Below are positions 1 through 7,511 of a DNA stretch of 25,570 bases, piece by piece. The stretch's first letter is position 1. The number at the start of each line of letters is the position of its first letter. Origin of the DNA: CAZXPG01 sp964643145 (GTDB lineage Bacteria > Pseudomonadota > Alphaproteobacteria > Rickettsiales > Arcanibacteraceae); assembly GCA_964643145.1 (NCBI GenBank), contig CAZXPG010000025.1:1-25570 (forward strand). The letters run 5' to 3'. Position numbers and translations under genes: made by a program. The notes below the pieces were generated by a model. That model had not been told where the DNA came from and made no database searches. It saw nothing but the letters and a program-made list of their open reading frames with translations.

Positions 1-40
1 TGCTCACATTGCAACCTAACCAATTCTTGAACTGTGAGCA
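1..40. repeat. 40-bp dispersed repeat, copy 1 (inverted relative to copy 2)
   Basis: This 40-bp sequence is the reverse complement of 25436-25475 with one mismatch (39/40). Its ends pair with each other (TGCTCACA with TGTGAGCA) around a 24-nt loop, so it can also fold on itself. The similarity stops at position 41. It is a dispersed repeat of unknown type. Confidence 0.85.
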
Positions 41-68
41 GTATATTTTAAATTAATAATAACGTTTC

Positions 69-154
69 AAAATAAGGATTCAAGTCGACTTGAATCCTTA
101 TTTTTCAGATAGTTGGCAGTTTTTGATAAGCAAAGCTTATCCAAAACTGAAGTT
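69..154 (-). repeat. Composite palindromic repeat, copy A (hairpin II + hairpin I)
   Basis: Read on the minus strand, two hairpins lie side by side. Hairpin I (117-149, tail to 154) has arms CAGTTTTGGATAAGC and GCTTATCAAAAACTG with a 3-nt loop and one mismatch. Hairpin II (69-104) has perfect 16-bp arms and a TCGA loop. The 12-nt spacer between them resembles the one in the copy at 4312-4424. The element ends 3 bp before the thioredoxin stop codon. Confidence 0.85.
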
Positions 155-157
155 ATT

Positions 158-481
158 TTAAGCAGCAAGCACTGATTCCACCCATTCATACAGGCTGCTT
201 TTAGGCAATGCCCCCACTTTGGTTGCAGCAGGTTTGCCACCTTTAAAAATCATAAGCGTAGGAATACCGCGCACCCCATAATTCTGTGGCGTTTCTGGGT
301 TCAGGTCGATATTTACCTTCACCACCTTTAATTTACCCTGCATATCCTGCGCCAGGCCATCAATCAGTGGGGCAATCTGACGGCAAGGGCCACACCATTC
401 CGCCCAGAAATCAACCAACACAGGTTCTGTTGATTGAAGTACATCGCTAGAGAAATTGGCATCGCTTGTTTCATTCGCCAT
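158..481 (-). CDS. trxA: Thioredoxin (107 aa)
   Basis: A cytoplasmic thiol-disulfide reductant, recycled by thioredoxin reductase, that keeps cytoplasmic protein thiols reduced. The active site is WCGPC with cysteines at residues 30 and 33, and the cis-proline loop GIPT follows about 40 residues later. The 107-residue length is normal for thioredoxin 1. I chose the ATG at 481 because it gives this standard length. The frame is open to an ATG at 544 (128 aa), but neither start has a strong Shine-Dalgarno sequence, so the longer form is possible. The gene is alone on its strand. A composite palindrome lies just past the stop codon and a hairpin lies upstream at 557-593. Confidence 0.93.
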   Translation of the reverse strand: MANETSDANFSSDVLQSTEPVLVDFWAEWCGPCRQIAPLIDGLAQDMQGKLKVVKVNIDLNPETPQNYGVRGIPTLMIFKGGKPAATKVGALPKSSLYEWVESVLAA

Positions 482-556
482 AATAAAGCCTATTTGATCC
501 GCTGTTAAAAAGTCCCTCGCTTCGCTCACTGTACTTTCTAACATTGATTATAAGGA

Positions 557-593
557 AAAATAAAAGCTTGGAGCGGTTCCGTGCTTTTATTTT
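557..593 (-). terminator. Hairpin with T-rich flank upstream of thioredoxin
   Basis: Perfect 11-bp arms (AAAATAAAAGC / GCTTTTATTTT) enclose a 15-nt loop. On the minus strand the stem is followed by TTTTCC, so it could act as a weak terminator or a leader structure for thioredoxin. The stem is A/T-rich, so the call is tentative. Confidence 0.4.
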
Positions 594-621
594 AAAAATT
601 ATTTTAAACTATTTGCTGGTT

Positions 622-664
622 AACCTCAGTTTTGGATAAGCTTTGCTTATCCAAAACTGAGGTT
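622..664. repeat. Hairpin I palindrome, perfect copy
   Basis: Two perfect 20-bp arms (left arm AACCTCAGTTTTGGATAAGC) enclose a TTT loop. This is the cleanest copy of the dispersed hairpin I family. It has no T-run typical of an intrinsic terminator and lies far from any gene end. Confidence 0.92.
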
Positions 665-706
665 GGTTATACTGAAACCACGTGAAGAGTGGTTCCAGTA
701 TAGACC
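665..706. repeat. Hairpin adjoining the perfect palindrome
   Basis: Arms of 17 and 18 nt (665-681 and 689-706) pair with one mismatch and one bulge around a 7-nt loop. The sequence is unrelated to hairpin I and directly abuts it. Confidence 0.65.
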
Positions 707-710
707 TTAT

Positions 711-738
711 TTTTGCGTTCCTGCTTTATGCAGCATTG
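711..738. repeat. 28-bp dispersed repeat, copy 1
   Basis: This stretch is the exact reverse complement of 25493-25520 (28/28). The flanks differ on both sides. In both places it lies next to other members of the palindromic repeat set, so it appears to be another module of the same mosaic. Confidence 0.85.
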
Positions 739-799
739 GAGCATATACACCAAAACCCAAACATTCTAAAGCCGAGAATGCGGGGAGTCAATACAAAAT

Positions 800-933
800 A
801 ACCTCAGTTCGGGATAAACGCAGGGCTACCACACATAAATTGAATTAATTGTAACCTCACAGCCCTCCCCAACATAGGTACATGAGGATCCCCGCACCGG
901 AACGACAAGCAAAGCTTATCCAAAACTGAGGTT
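800..933. repeat. Split hairpin I palindrome with ~96-bp interior
   Basis: The right arm (914-933) is a perfect hairpin I arm. The left arm (800-819) is a degenerate match with three differences. About 94-96 bp of unrelated sequence lies between them, as if something had inserted into the loop of a palindrome. The right arm ends 9 bp before the cca stop codon. Confidence 0.65.
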
Positions 934-942
934 AAATTAAGG

Positions 943-2190
943 TTAATGCCTAGCATGGGCAAGCAAGGCTTCACGGCTAGTGGTATAACCTTCTTCCTCC
1001 CACTTATGCTCAAGCTGTGCTAATATTTCCCCCAGCCTTTTGCCTTTTGCAAAACCGATCGCCTGTAAATCGCTGCCATTCACCGGGAAAGCCGGCACTT
1101 CCCAGAATGTAGGCAGCATGAACATCGCATGAAACGCCGCATCCTTGCTGCGCCCATATTCTGCCCAGCTAAGCAGCACACTATCCTCATATACGGCACG
1201 GCCTAGGCGGCGCAGGCGTTTCTTCTGCATAGCAACCGGCATATCGGGCATGAACCAGGCATCTGGCTCAAGCAAGGCATGTATGGTAGCATGCTGCTTA
1301 CGGGAAAGCTTCCATTGACGCGCAAGTAGCGCTGTCGCTCGTTCAGGCTGTTCGCCTGTACTATTCCTGAGAAGCACGGCTATATGCCGCAATGCGCTAG
1401 CAGCGATATGATAGCGTGCCTCAATCATGACAAGCTGGGCAAGTGGGGCAACATCAGCGGTGACTGGAAAAATCACCGGCAACAACTGCTGTTCCTGCAT
1501 CATAGCCAGGGTAAAGGCAGGATCGGGCGCGCATAATATCCGCAACATTTCACGTTGTATGCGCTCTCCTGATAATGTGGTTAGTTTATAGGCATAGTGA
1601 CGGCAGGCTTGTAGAGCCTGTTGGTCAAACGGGGGCGTGCCGTAATAGGCACTGAAGCGGAAGAAACGCAGGATACGCAGATAATCTTCCTGAATGCGAG
1701 CATCTGCCTGCCCCACAAAGCGCACAATACCTTGTTCTAGATCCTCTATCCCCCCGAAATAATCATAGACATCGCCTTCTGGCGAACAGCTCAGCGCGTT
1801 AATAGTGAAATCACGCCGAGCGGCATCGGCCTGCCAGTCATCGGTGAAGGCCACAGTGGCACGCCGCCCATCACAGGCCACATCACGACGTAAGGTGGTA
1901 ATCTCAACAGGCTGTTTATGGTAATAGACCGTCACCGTGCCATGCGCGATACCGGTGGGCACCACCTGCAAGCCATGTGCCTGCAATAGCGACAATATTA
2001 CTGCTGGCAACAGGGGTGTAGCCAGGTCAATATCGGTAATAGGGCGGCCAAGCAGTGCATCTCGTACCGCACCGCCCACAAACCGCACGGGAATATGATG
2101 CGTATCACATAGCTGTATAATCACCCGTATGCCTTCACTTGCTAGCAGCACCGGCAGAATATGGGGCATATAACGTGAAAATATGGGCAT
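943..2190 (-). CDS. cca: CCA tRNA nucleotidyltransferase (415 aa)
   Basis: Adds or repairs the 3'-terminal CCA of tRNAs using CTP and ATP. It belongs to the class II poly(A) polymerase/CCA-adding family. The N-terminal nucleotidyltransferase fold is clear: GGAVRD at residues 39-44 and the metal-binding D53-I-D55. RRD at 101-103 and RRDFTINA at 125-132 are the family signature, and ERIQRE follows in the neck region. The C-terminal half is helical. The length is normal for the alphaproteobacterial form. The ATG at 2190 is well supported by GGAGG six bases upstream. It is a single gene, divergent from the bdhA unit. Confidence 0.94.
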   Translation of the reverse strand: MPIFSRYMPHILPVLLASEGIRVIIQLCDTHHIPVRFVGGAVRDALLGRPITDIDLATPLLPAVILSLLQAHGLQVVPTGIAHGTVTVYYHKQPVEITTLRRDVACDGRRATVAFTDDWQADAARRDFTINALSCSPEGDVYDYFGGIEDLEQGIVRFVGQADARIQEDYLRILRFFRFSAYYGTPPFDQQALQACRHYAYKLTTLSGERIQREMLRILCAPDPAFTLAMMQEQQLLPVIFPVTADVAPLAQLVMIEARYHIAASALRHIAVLLRNSTGEQPERATALLARQWKLSRKQHATIHALLEPDAWFMPDMPVAMQKKRLRRLGRAVYEDSVLLSWAEYGRSKDAAFHAMFMLPTFWEVPAFPVNGSDLQAIGFAKGKRLGEILAQLEHKWEEEGYTTSREALLAHARH

Positions 2191-2503
2191 GAATGACCTC
2201 CGTGGGGGATAAGCACAACTTTTTGATATTATTGTTTACCATTCTTTCGCTGTTAGCAAGGCACATGTCTTTAATATGGCGGCTATCGTTATTTTCTTTA
2301 CCTATTCTTAATATTTTCCTCGTATGATGATACATCCATATGCCTTATTGCCGCGTATTGGCCCCCCTCCTCTTTCAGAGGGAGCAAGCTGTAGCTAGGT
2401 TTATATTTACACGAAATTCAGTTCAGCTATAGTATTGCTTCCTTTCAAGGAGGAGGGGGACCAATACGCGGTAATAAGGCGGCAATGATAAGGGAACGAC
2501 ATC
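2191..2503. other. Divergent intergenic region between cca and bdhA
   Basis: The part next to cca is A/T-rich and must hold its promoter, but I see no confident -35/-10 pair. The part next to bdhA is filled by the long inverted repeat at 2342-2480. No gene was seen. Confidence 0.6.
2342..2480. repeat. Long imperfect inverted repeat upstream of bdhA
   Basis: Arms 2342-2396 and 2425-2480 are reverse complements with roughly nine mismatches and one 1-nt gap. The outer 30 bp or so of each arm is nearly perfect and includes the core CCGCGTATTGG. The loop is 28 nt and A/T-rich. The structure ends 23 bp before the bdhA start, so it would lie in the 5' leader of any transcript starting upstream of it. 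Confidence 0.85.
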
Positions 2504-3283
2504 ATGAAAGATAGGGTAGCCATTGTAACAGGCTCCACCAGCGGTATCGGGCTGGGGATAGCAACAGCACTCGCAGCAGTGGGCTGTAACATTATGCTGA
2601 ATGGTTTCGGAGATGCTGCTGTAATCAAAGACATGCGACATAGTCTTGCCAGCAAAACTGGCGTGAAGATAGGCTATTCCAGTGCCGATATCACCAAGCC
2701 GGAAGAAGTCACCGCCATGATACGCCAAACTGAGAAAGAGTTGGGCATGGTTGGGGTGCTAGTCAATAATGCAGGCATACAATATGTGGAACTAATTGAA
2801 AATTTTCCGCCGGAAAAATGGGATGCGATTATTGCCACCAACCTTACCTCTGCCTTCCATACCACTCGCATGGTGCTTGCCACTATGAAACAGGCTGGCT
2901 GGGGGCGGATTATCAATATTGCCTCGGCGCACGGGCTGGTGGCTTCGGCCAAAAAATCGGCCTATGTCGCAGCTAAGCATGGCATTATAGGGCTCACTAA
3001 AACCCTTGCGCTGGAAACGGCGGGTAGCGGTATTACCTGTAACGCCATCTGCCCGGGCTGGGTGCTCACCCCGCTGGTTGAAAAGCAGATTACCGATATT
3101 GCCACGCGCCAGCATGTGAGTTATGACGAAGCACGGTTGCAGCTTCTTTCTGAGAAGCAGCCTTCTAAACAATTTGTGACCATTGAGGAAATTGGGGCGC
3201 TTGCTGTGTTCCTGGCCAGTGATAATGCCCGTTCCATTACCGGTGCTTCCATTGCTATTGACGGAGGATGGACGGCACAATGA
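2504..3283 (+). CDS. bdhA: D-3-hydroxybutyrate dehydrogenase, SDR family (259 aa)
   Basis: Interconverts (R)-3-hydroxybutyrate and acetoacetate with NAD(H) in ketone-body and polyhydroxybutyrate metabolism. It is a classical short-chain dehydrogenase: the cofactor loop TGSTSGIG is at residues 9-16, NNAG at 88-91 and the catalytic S141, Y154 and K158 (YVAAK) are present. The end, GASIAIDGGWTAQ, is typical of the family. The 259-residue length matches BdhA, as does the long substrate-loop region between residues 190 and 230. AGGGA lies about ten bases before the ATG. The gene overlaps the patatin gene by ATGA. A different SDR substrate cannot be excluded, but the match to BdhA is good throughout. 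Confidence 0.88.
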   Translation: MKDRVAIVTGSTSGIGLGIATALAAVGCNIMLNGFGDAAVIKDMRHSLASKTGVKIGYSSADITKPEEVTAMIRQTEKELGMVGVLVNNAGIQYVELIENFPPEKWDAIIATNLTSAFHTTRMVLATMKQAGWGRIINIASAHGLVASAKKSAYVAAKHGIIGLTKTLALETAGSGITCNAICPGWVLTPLVEKQITDIATRQHVSYDEARLQLLSEKQPSKQFVTIEEIGALAVFLASDNARSITGASIAIDGGWTAQ

Positions 3284-4305
3284 CGAAGATTCCTTCCCCC
3301 CGCACGAAAAAAACCATTAATCTTGCCCTTCAGGGCGGTGGGGCGCATGGTGCATTCACCTGGGGCGTGCTTGACCGCCTGCTTGAGGAAGAACACCTGC
3401 ATATTGAAGGCATCAGTGCCACCAGTGCAGGAGCCATGAACGCAGCACTGGTATCCTACGGCATGATTACGGGTCGCGATGAAGCACGGCTGCTGCTTGA
3501 CCGTTTCTGGAAAAAGGTGAGTGAAGGGTTTGTTCAGATGGTGCCGCAGGGGCATAATCTGCTGAAGGAAACCGCTGCCTTATTTTCGCCTACAATATGG
3601 ATGGTGGATTATGCCTCACATCTTTTTTCGCCCTATCAGATGAACCTGTTTGATGCGAACCCACTCAGGGATATTTTAAACGACTTGATAGATTTTGAGA
3701 CATTACGCAACGAAGGGATAATCAAACTCTTTATCAATGCCACCAATGTACGTACCGGCAAGATCAAAATCTTTTTTCTTGATGAAATTACCCGTGATAT
3801 GCTCCTAGCCTCCGCCTGCCTGCCCTCACTCTATAAGGCGGTGGAGGTGAATGGTGAGCATTATTGGGATGGCGGCTATTCCGGTAATCCGGCCATTTAT
3901 CCACTATTCTACAAATGCGAATGCAGTGATACAGTGATTGTGCAGATTAACCCATTCACCATTGATGAACTGCCCACCACTGCGCCGGAAATTATGAACC
4001 GGATCAATGAAATTAGTTTTAATTCAACGCTTATGCGTGAAATGCGCTCGATTGCCTTTGTCAGCAAGCTGATTTCAGAAGGAAGGGTGGATGAACGCAA
4101 CAACTTTAAGAACATGCATCTGCATATGATTGAAGCAGAAGATATTATGGTATCGCTGGGGCGTGTTAGCAAATATAACCCGGAATGGGAGTTTTTGAAA
4201 TATCTGAAAGAGGTCGGCAGACAGACAGCAGATGACTGGCTTAATAGCTGTTATGACAAGATTGAAGTGGAATCCACTATTGATATTGAGAAGATGTTCT
4301 TTTAA
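3280..4305 (+). CDS. Patatin-like phospholipase family protein (341 aa)
   Basis: A serine acyl hydrolase of the patatin fold using a Ser-Asp dyad. The oxyanion loop QGGGAHGAF is at residues 18-26, the nucleophile is S49 in ATSAG (47-51) and the aspartate is D197 in DGG (197-199). The first position of the usual GxSxG is alanine. No signal peptide or membrane segment is visible, so it is probably cytoplasmic. I chose the ATG at 3280, which overlaps the bdhA stop as ATGA and has GGAGGA about ten bases upstream. An ATG at 3268 is also in frame but sits directly on that ribosome site. Translational coupling to bdhA suggests a role in PHB or lipid turnover, but the substrate is unknown. Confidence 0.88.
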   Translation: MTKIPSPRTKKTINLALQGGGAHGAFTWGVLDRLLEEEHLHIEGISATSAGAMNAALVSYGMITGRDEARLLLDRFWKKVSEGFVQMVPQGHNLLKETAALFSPTIWMVDYASHLFSPYQMNLFDANPLRDILNDLIDFETLRNEGIIKLFINATNVRTGKIKIFFLDEITRDMLLASACLPSLYKAVEVNGEHYWDGGYSGNPAIYPLFYKCECSDTVIVQINPFTIDELPTTAPEIMNRINEISFNSTLMREMRSIAFVSKLISEGRVDERNNFKNMHLHMIEAEDIMVSLGRVSKYNPEWEFLKYLKEVGRQTADDWLNSCYDKIEVESTIDIEKMFF

Positions 4306-4311
4306 TATGCT

Positions 4312-4424
4312 TCAGTTTTGGATAAGCTACGCTTTTCCAAAAATGTCAACTATTTGAAAAATAATGATTCAAGGCAGCTTGAACCATTATTTTGAATAAG
4401 CATAGCTTATCCAGAACTGAAGTT
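4312..4424 (+). repeat. Composite palindromic repeat, copy B
   Basis: The copy starts with an imperfect hairpin I (4312-4346). Next comes a spacer and hairpin II (4358-4393, 16-bp arms, one mismatch), then a closing hairpin I right arm ending at 4424. The outermost arms are complementary, so the whole looks like hairpin II nested inside a hairpin I palindrome. Positions 4344-4392 match 25522-25570 in 48 of 49 bases. The element ends 5 bp before the start codon of the ATPase gene. Confidence 0.88.
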
Positions 4425-4429
4425 ATATT

Positions 4430-5290
4430 ATGACCGATGCACTTCTCCCCGTTCTTCACCGTATCGCTGAGGCACTGGAACGTTTGAGCCCAGTTCCCTC
4501 GCCTACGCCCGATTTTACCCTTGCCGATGCGTTTGTATGGGCGGGAGAAACACAAGAGCTGCTTCCTGTAGCGCATGTGCAGCACGTGCCGCTTGAATTA
4601 CTCCATGGTATCAGCACTGTAGCCGACATACTCATGCAGAACACGCTGCAATTCGCGCAAGGCTTTCCGGCAAATAATGCCTTGTTATGGGGAGCACGTG
4701 GCATGGGGAAGAGTTCGCTGGTGAAGGCCGTACATGCCTTCATTAACAAGCAAGTAGAACAGAAACTGGCACTGGTTGAAATTGTACGGGAGGATTTACC
4801 TTCCCTGCCGCAACTGCTTAACCTGTTACGTGGTTCTACTCGGCGTTTTATCCTATTCTGCGATGATCTTTCCTTTCATACCGATGACGCTTCCTATAAA
4901 TCACTGAAGGCGGTGCTGGATGGTGGGACGCTGGGCCGCCCGGCAAATGTGCTGCTTTATGCCACCTCCAACCGCCGTCACCTAATGCCGCGCGAAATGG
5001 TGGATAATGAACAGGGTTCCGCTATTCATCCCGGCGAAGCTGTTGAGGAAAAACTCTCACTTTCTGATCGTTTTGGCCTGTGGTTGGGCTTTCATAGCTG
5101 CTCGCAGGAAAACTATCTGGCAATGGTGCGCCATTATGCCGACTATTTCACCCTTTCCCTCCCGCCTGATGAATTGATGATGCGTGCCAACGAATGGTCG
5201 ATCACGCGTGGCGCACGCTCTGGCCGGGTGGCCTGGCAGTTCATTCAGGATCTTGCCGGAAAACACCATATCAAGGATAGTGCATTATGA
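4430..5290 (+). CDS. DUF815-type AAA+ ATPase (286 aa)
   Basis: A P-loop ATPase of the DUF815 family, whose biological role is not established. Walker A is GARGMGKS at residues 88-95 and Walker B is ILFCDD at 141-146. A sensor-like segment YATSNRRHL follows, and SDRFGLWLGF later in the chain is typical of the family. There is no transmembrane segment. The first ~80 residues are helical and variable. The ATG at 4430 follows a composite repeat by 5 bp and has no recognisable ribosome-binding sequence, which is odd. The 3' end overlaps the arsC-like start as ATGA, so the two are probably translated together. Confidence 0.88.
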   Translation: MTDALLPVLHRIAEALERLSPVPSPTPDFTLADAFVWAGETQELLPVAHVQHVPLELLHGISTVADILMQNTLQFAQGFPANNALLWGARGMGKSSLVKAVHAFINKQVEQKLALVEIVREDLPSLPQLLNLLRGSTRRFILFCDDLSFHTDDASYKSLKAVLDGGTLGRPANVLLYATSNRRHLMPREMVDNEQGSAIHPGEAVEEKLSLSDRFGLWLGFHSCSQENYLAMVRHYADYFTLSLPPDELMMRANEWSITRGARSGRVAWQFIQDLAGKHHIKDSAL

Positions 5291-5643
5291 CTATTACCGT
5301 TTACCATAACCCTGCCTGCGGTACATCACGCAATGTGCTGGCTTTGATTCGGGAACAAGGGATTGAACCTACCGTCATCGAATATCTGCAAACCCCACCT
5401 GCACGCGATGAATTGCAGGATATACTCAAGCGGCTGAATGTCCCTGTGCGCGCCATACTACGCCAGAAAGGCACGCCTTATGATACGCTGGGGCTGGGGA
5501 ACCCTGAGCTTTCTGATGACGTGTTGCTTGATGCTATCGTTGCTCATCCTATATTGATGAACCGCCCGATTGTGCTGACTAATACTGCTGGCAAGCTGTG
5601 CCGCCCGTCAGACACGGTGCTCGAACTGCTCGCTACTGTTTAA
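5287..5643 (+). CDS. arsC: Arsenate reductase, glutaredoxin-coupled ArsC type (118 aa)
   Basis: Reduces arsenate to arsenite using glutathione and glutaredoxin. The N-terminal HNPACGTSRN carries the catalytic C11. Arginines expected to bind the anion are R59 (LRQKG), R93 (MNRPIV) and R106 (CRPSD). The whole protein follows the E. coli plasmid ArsC pattern, though it is shorter, ending soon after the last motif. AAGGA lies nine bases before the ATG. There is no arsenite pump or ArsR regulator nearby, so a housekeeping role, or one close to the related Spx/YffB proteins, is possible. It overlaps the DUF815 ATPase gene by 4 bp and ygfZ follows after 12 bp. Confidence 0.88.
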   Translation: MTITVYHNPACGTSRNVLALIREQGIEPTVIEYLQTPPARDELQDILKRLNVPVRAILRQKGTPYDTLGLGNPELSDDVLLDAIVAHPILMNRPIVLTNTAGKLCRPSDTVLELLATV

Positions 5644-5655
5644 CGAGGAATAGAT

Positions 5656-6519
5656 ATGCGCTACACGCTTTTTCACGACCGCTCCCTGCTTGCCGTCACC
5701 GGTAAGGATAGTCGTCATTTTCTGCAAGGAATCATTACCAATGATATTCACAAGGTAACAGTCCAGAAAGCCAGTTACGCACTGGTGTTGACGCCACAGG
5801 GGAAATATCTGCATGACCTGTTTATCAGTGAACATGACGGAGCATTACTGCTTGAAGTGGCCAGTGCCCGCCTACCAGAATTGCTGCGTAAATTGACTCT
5901 CTATAAACTGCGCTCTGATGTCGCTTTTACCGATGTCACCTGCCACTATGCTATCACCGCCCTACAGGGGGAAGGGGTGTTTGCCGCCACCGCATTGCCA
6001 GAACAAGAAGGAGCCGCTACAACGTTCCTGCACGGCAAAGCCTATGTTGACCCACGCACCGCACGGTTGGGAGTGCGGGCGTTCCTGCCGCAAGCACGGG
6101 CAGATGCATTGCTGCAAGCGGCAGGTTTTATCCGTGATGATAGTGCCTATGATGCTGCACGTATTCGCGCCTGCGTGCCAGAAGGTGAGAAAGATTTGCT
6201 GCCGGAAAAAGCCTTTCCGCTGGAATATGGCTTAGAAGCACTGAATGCCATTGATTTCAAAAAAGGCTGTTATGTGGGGCAGGAAGTCACCGCCCGCACC
6301 ACCTATCGTGGCACGGTGCGGAAGCGTATTTATCACATAACCGGCGATGGCATACTTCCAACGCATGGCACAGAGATCATGGCTGGTGAACAAAAGATCG
6401 GTATTGTATGTTCCCACCAAGGTACAGACGGGTTAGCACTGTTGCGTACGGAAGCGCTGGAGGCGGCATCAACAGCAACATTTGATGCTGGGGGAATAGC
6501 AGTGCGAGTAGTGGCATAA
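5656..6519 (+). CDS. ygfZ: YgfZ/GcvT-like folate-binding protein (287 aa)
   Basis: A tetrahydrofolate-binding protein needed for assembly or repair of certain Fe-S enzymes. The diagnostic motif KGCYVGQE is at residues 203-210, with the conserved cysteine C205, followed by TARTTYRG. The N-terminal half follows the GcvT fold (LQGIITNDI at residues 23-31). The length is usual for the alphaproteobacterial form. GAGGA lies about seven bases before the ATG. It is third in a tightly packed run (ATPase, arsC, ygfZ), so all three probably share one transcript. Confidence 0.92.
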   Translation: MRYTLFHDRSLLAVTGKDSRHFLQGIITNDIHKVTVQKASYALVLTPQGKYLHDLFISEHDGALLLEVASARLPELLRKLTLYKLRSDVAFTDVTCHYAITALQGEGVFAATALPEQEGAATTFLHGKAYVDPRTARLGVRAFLPQARADALLQAAGFIRDDSAYDAARIRACVPEGEKDLLPEKAFPLEYGLEALNAIDFKKGCYVGQEVTARTTYRGTVRKRIYHITGDGILPTHGTEIMAGEQKIGIVCSHQGTDGLALLRTEALEAASTATFDAGGIAVRVVA

Positions 6520-6660
6520 GAATTTTTAGCTGCATGGCTGGCAAAAACGGGTTATTTTTTATCATAGATAGCAGATAATTTGCAGTTTCCTGCGCTTTAC
6601 GCTATCCTTTATGACGTTTTATGACGTAGCGTTGCCAATTATCCTCTATCTCCTGCGCTT

Positions 6661-7398
6661 ATGTTTTGGCCTGAAGCACATGCCCTCCAGCATTTTTACG
6701 ATTCCCCTCTTGGGCGGATAATAATGCAGCGTGTCCAGCAGCGTATCTCGCTGCTCTGGCCCGATATCCGGCAGGAAACACTAATCGGCATAGGTTTTAC
6801 CCCCCCCTATCTTCACCAACACAGCACCGTAGCACTGTGTATGCCAGAAGCGCAAGGGGCACTCTACTGGCCAGATGCAGCACATAACCGCAGCTGCCTG
6901 ATATCAGAAACCAGCCTGCCCTTTGCCGATAATGCCATTGACCGTATTATCCTTGCCCATGTGCTTGAATATACCGCGCATCCGCATCTGGTTATGCGTG
7001 AAATCTGGCGTATCCTCTCTCCTTCTGGCAAGCTGATTATCATCGCACCAAACCGCCTGGGTGCCTGGGCGCATATGGGGCGCACCCCCTTTAGCACTGG
7101 CCGGGCTTTTCATCTGCTTGAGTTGCAAAATCTGCTACAGGAAGCATTCCTCTTCCCGCTTTACACCGGCTCTCTGCTCTTTGCCCCGCCCATACTTCCC
7201 CATGCGCTGGTGAAATCGTCATTATGGGAAAATATTGGCAACATCTGGCTGCAACCTTTTGGCGGCATATTGATTATTGAGGGAGAGAAGCAGCTTTATT
7301 CCACTACCCCTGTTTCCAACCCGAAAAAAAACCATCCTCTCGGTATATTGGTTCCTGCTGCTAAAATCTTCCCCGTTCAGGGGAAGAAGGGGGCTTAA
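6661..7398 (+). CDS. Class I SAM-dependent methyltransferase-like protein (245 aa)
   Basis: The fold resembles the Methyltransf_11 group. A glycine motif GIGFTP lies at residues 43-48. LPFADNAIDRIILAHVLEY (86-104) matches the segment around the end of strand 4, and LSPSGKLIIIAPNR (119-132) the strand 5 segment. Motif I is weaker than in well-studied enzymes and the substrate is unknown. Similar proteins with an ALxWPD-type segment occur in Alphaproteobacteria. There is no clear ribosome site before the ATG; a short CCTGCGCTT sequence is repeated at 6590 and just before the start. It lies 141 bp after ygfZ and could be a separate unit. Confidence 0.8.
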   Translation: MFWPEAHALQHFYDSPLGRIIMQRVQQRISLLWPDIRQETLIGIGFTPPYLHQHSTVALCMPEAQGALYWPDAAHNRSCLISETSLPFADNAIDRIILAHVLEYTAHPHLVMREIWRILSPSGKLIIIAPNRLGAWAHMGRTPFSTGRAFHLLELQNLLQEAFLFPLYTGSLLFAPPILPHALVKSSLWENIGNIWLQPFGGILIIEGEKQLYSTTPVSNPKKNHPLGILVPAAKIFPVQGKKGA

Positions 7399-7511
7399 TC
7401 AGGAAAAACCACATCAAGAATGATTATTACTTGCATATATCGGGCAATATTGGTATAGGTAGTGCAACTAATAACTACTCTCATTAATATTGCACTCCTT
7501 TTATCCTGAAT

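Larger units (their letters stand above)
482..942. other. Repeat-rich intergenic region between thioredoxin and cca
   Basis: I see no convincing gene here. A 61-residue plus-strand frame at 663-848 is made largely of repeat sequence. The region holds a hairpin (557-593), a perfect palindrome (622-664), a second hairpin (665-706), a 28-bp repeat shared with the other window end (711-738) and a split palindrome (800-933). Confidence 0.7.

Noticed and set aside
1..40. tRNA or attC-like recombination site
   Set aside because: There is no cloverleaf, no CCA or T-loop pattern and no integron core sites or integrase; only a short stem is present.
663..848. 61-codon plus-strand frame upstream of cca
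   Set aside because: It is composed of hairpin and dispersed-repeat sequence, has no ribosome site and matches no protein pattern.
871..895. ACATGAGGATC resembling part of a phage MS2 coat-protein hairpin
   Set aside because: The closing arm is absent, so the required stem cannot form; the match is a short coincidence.
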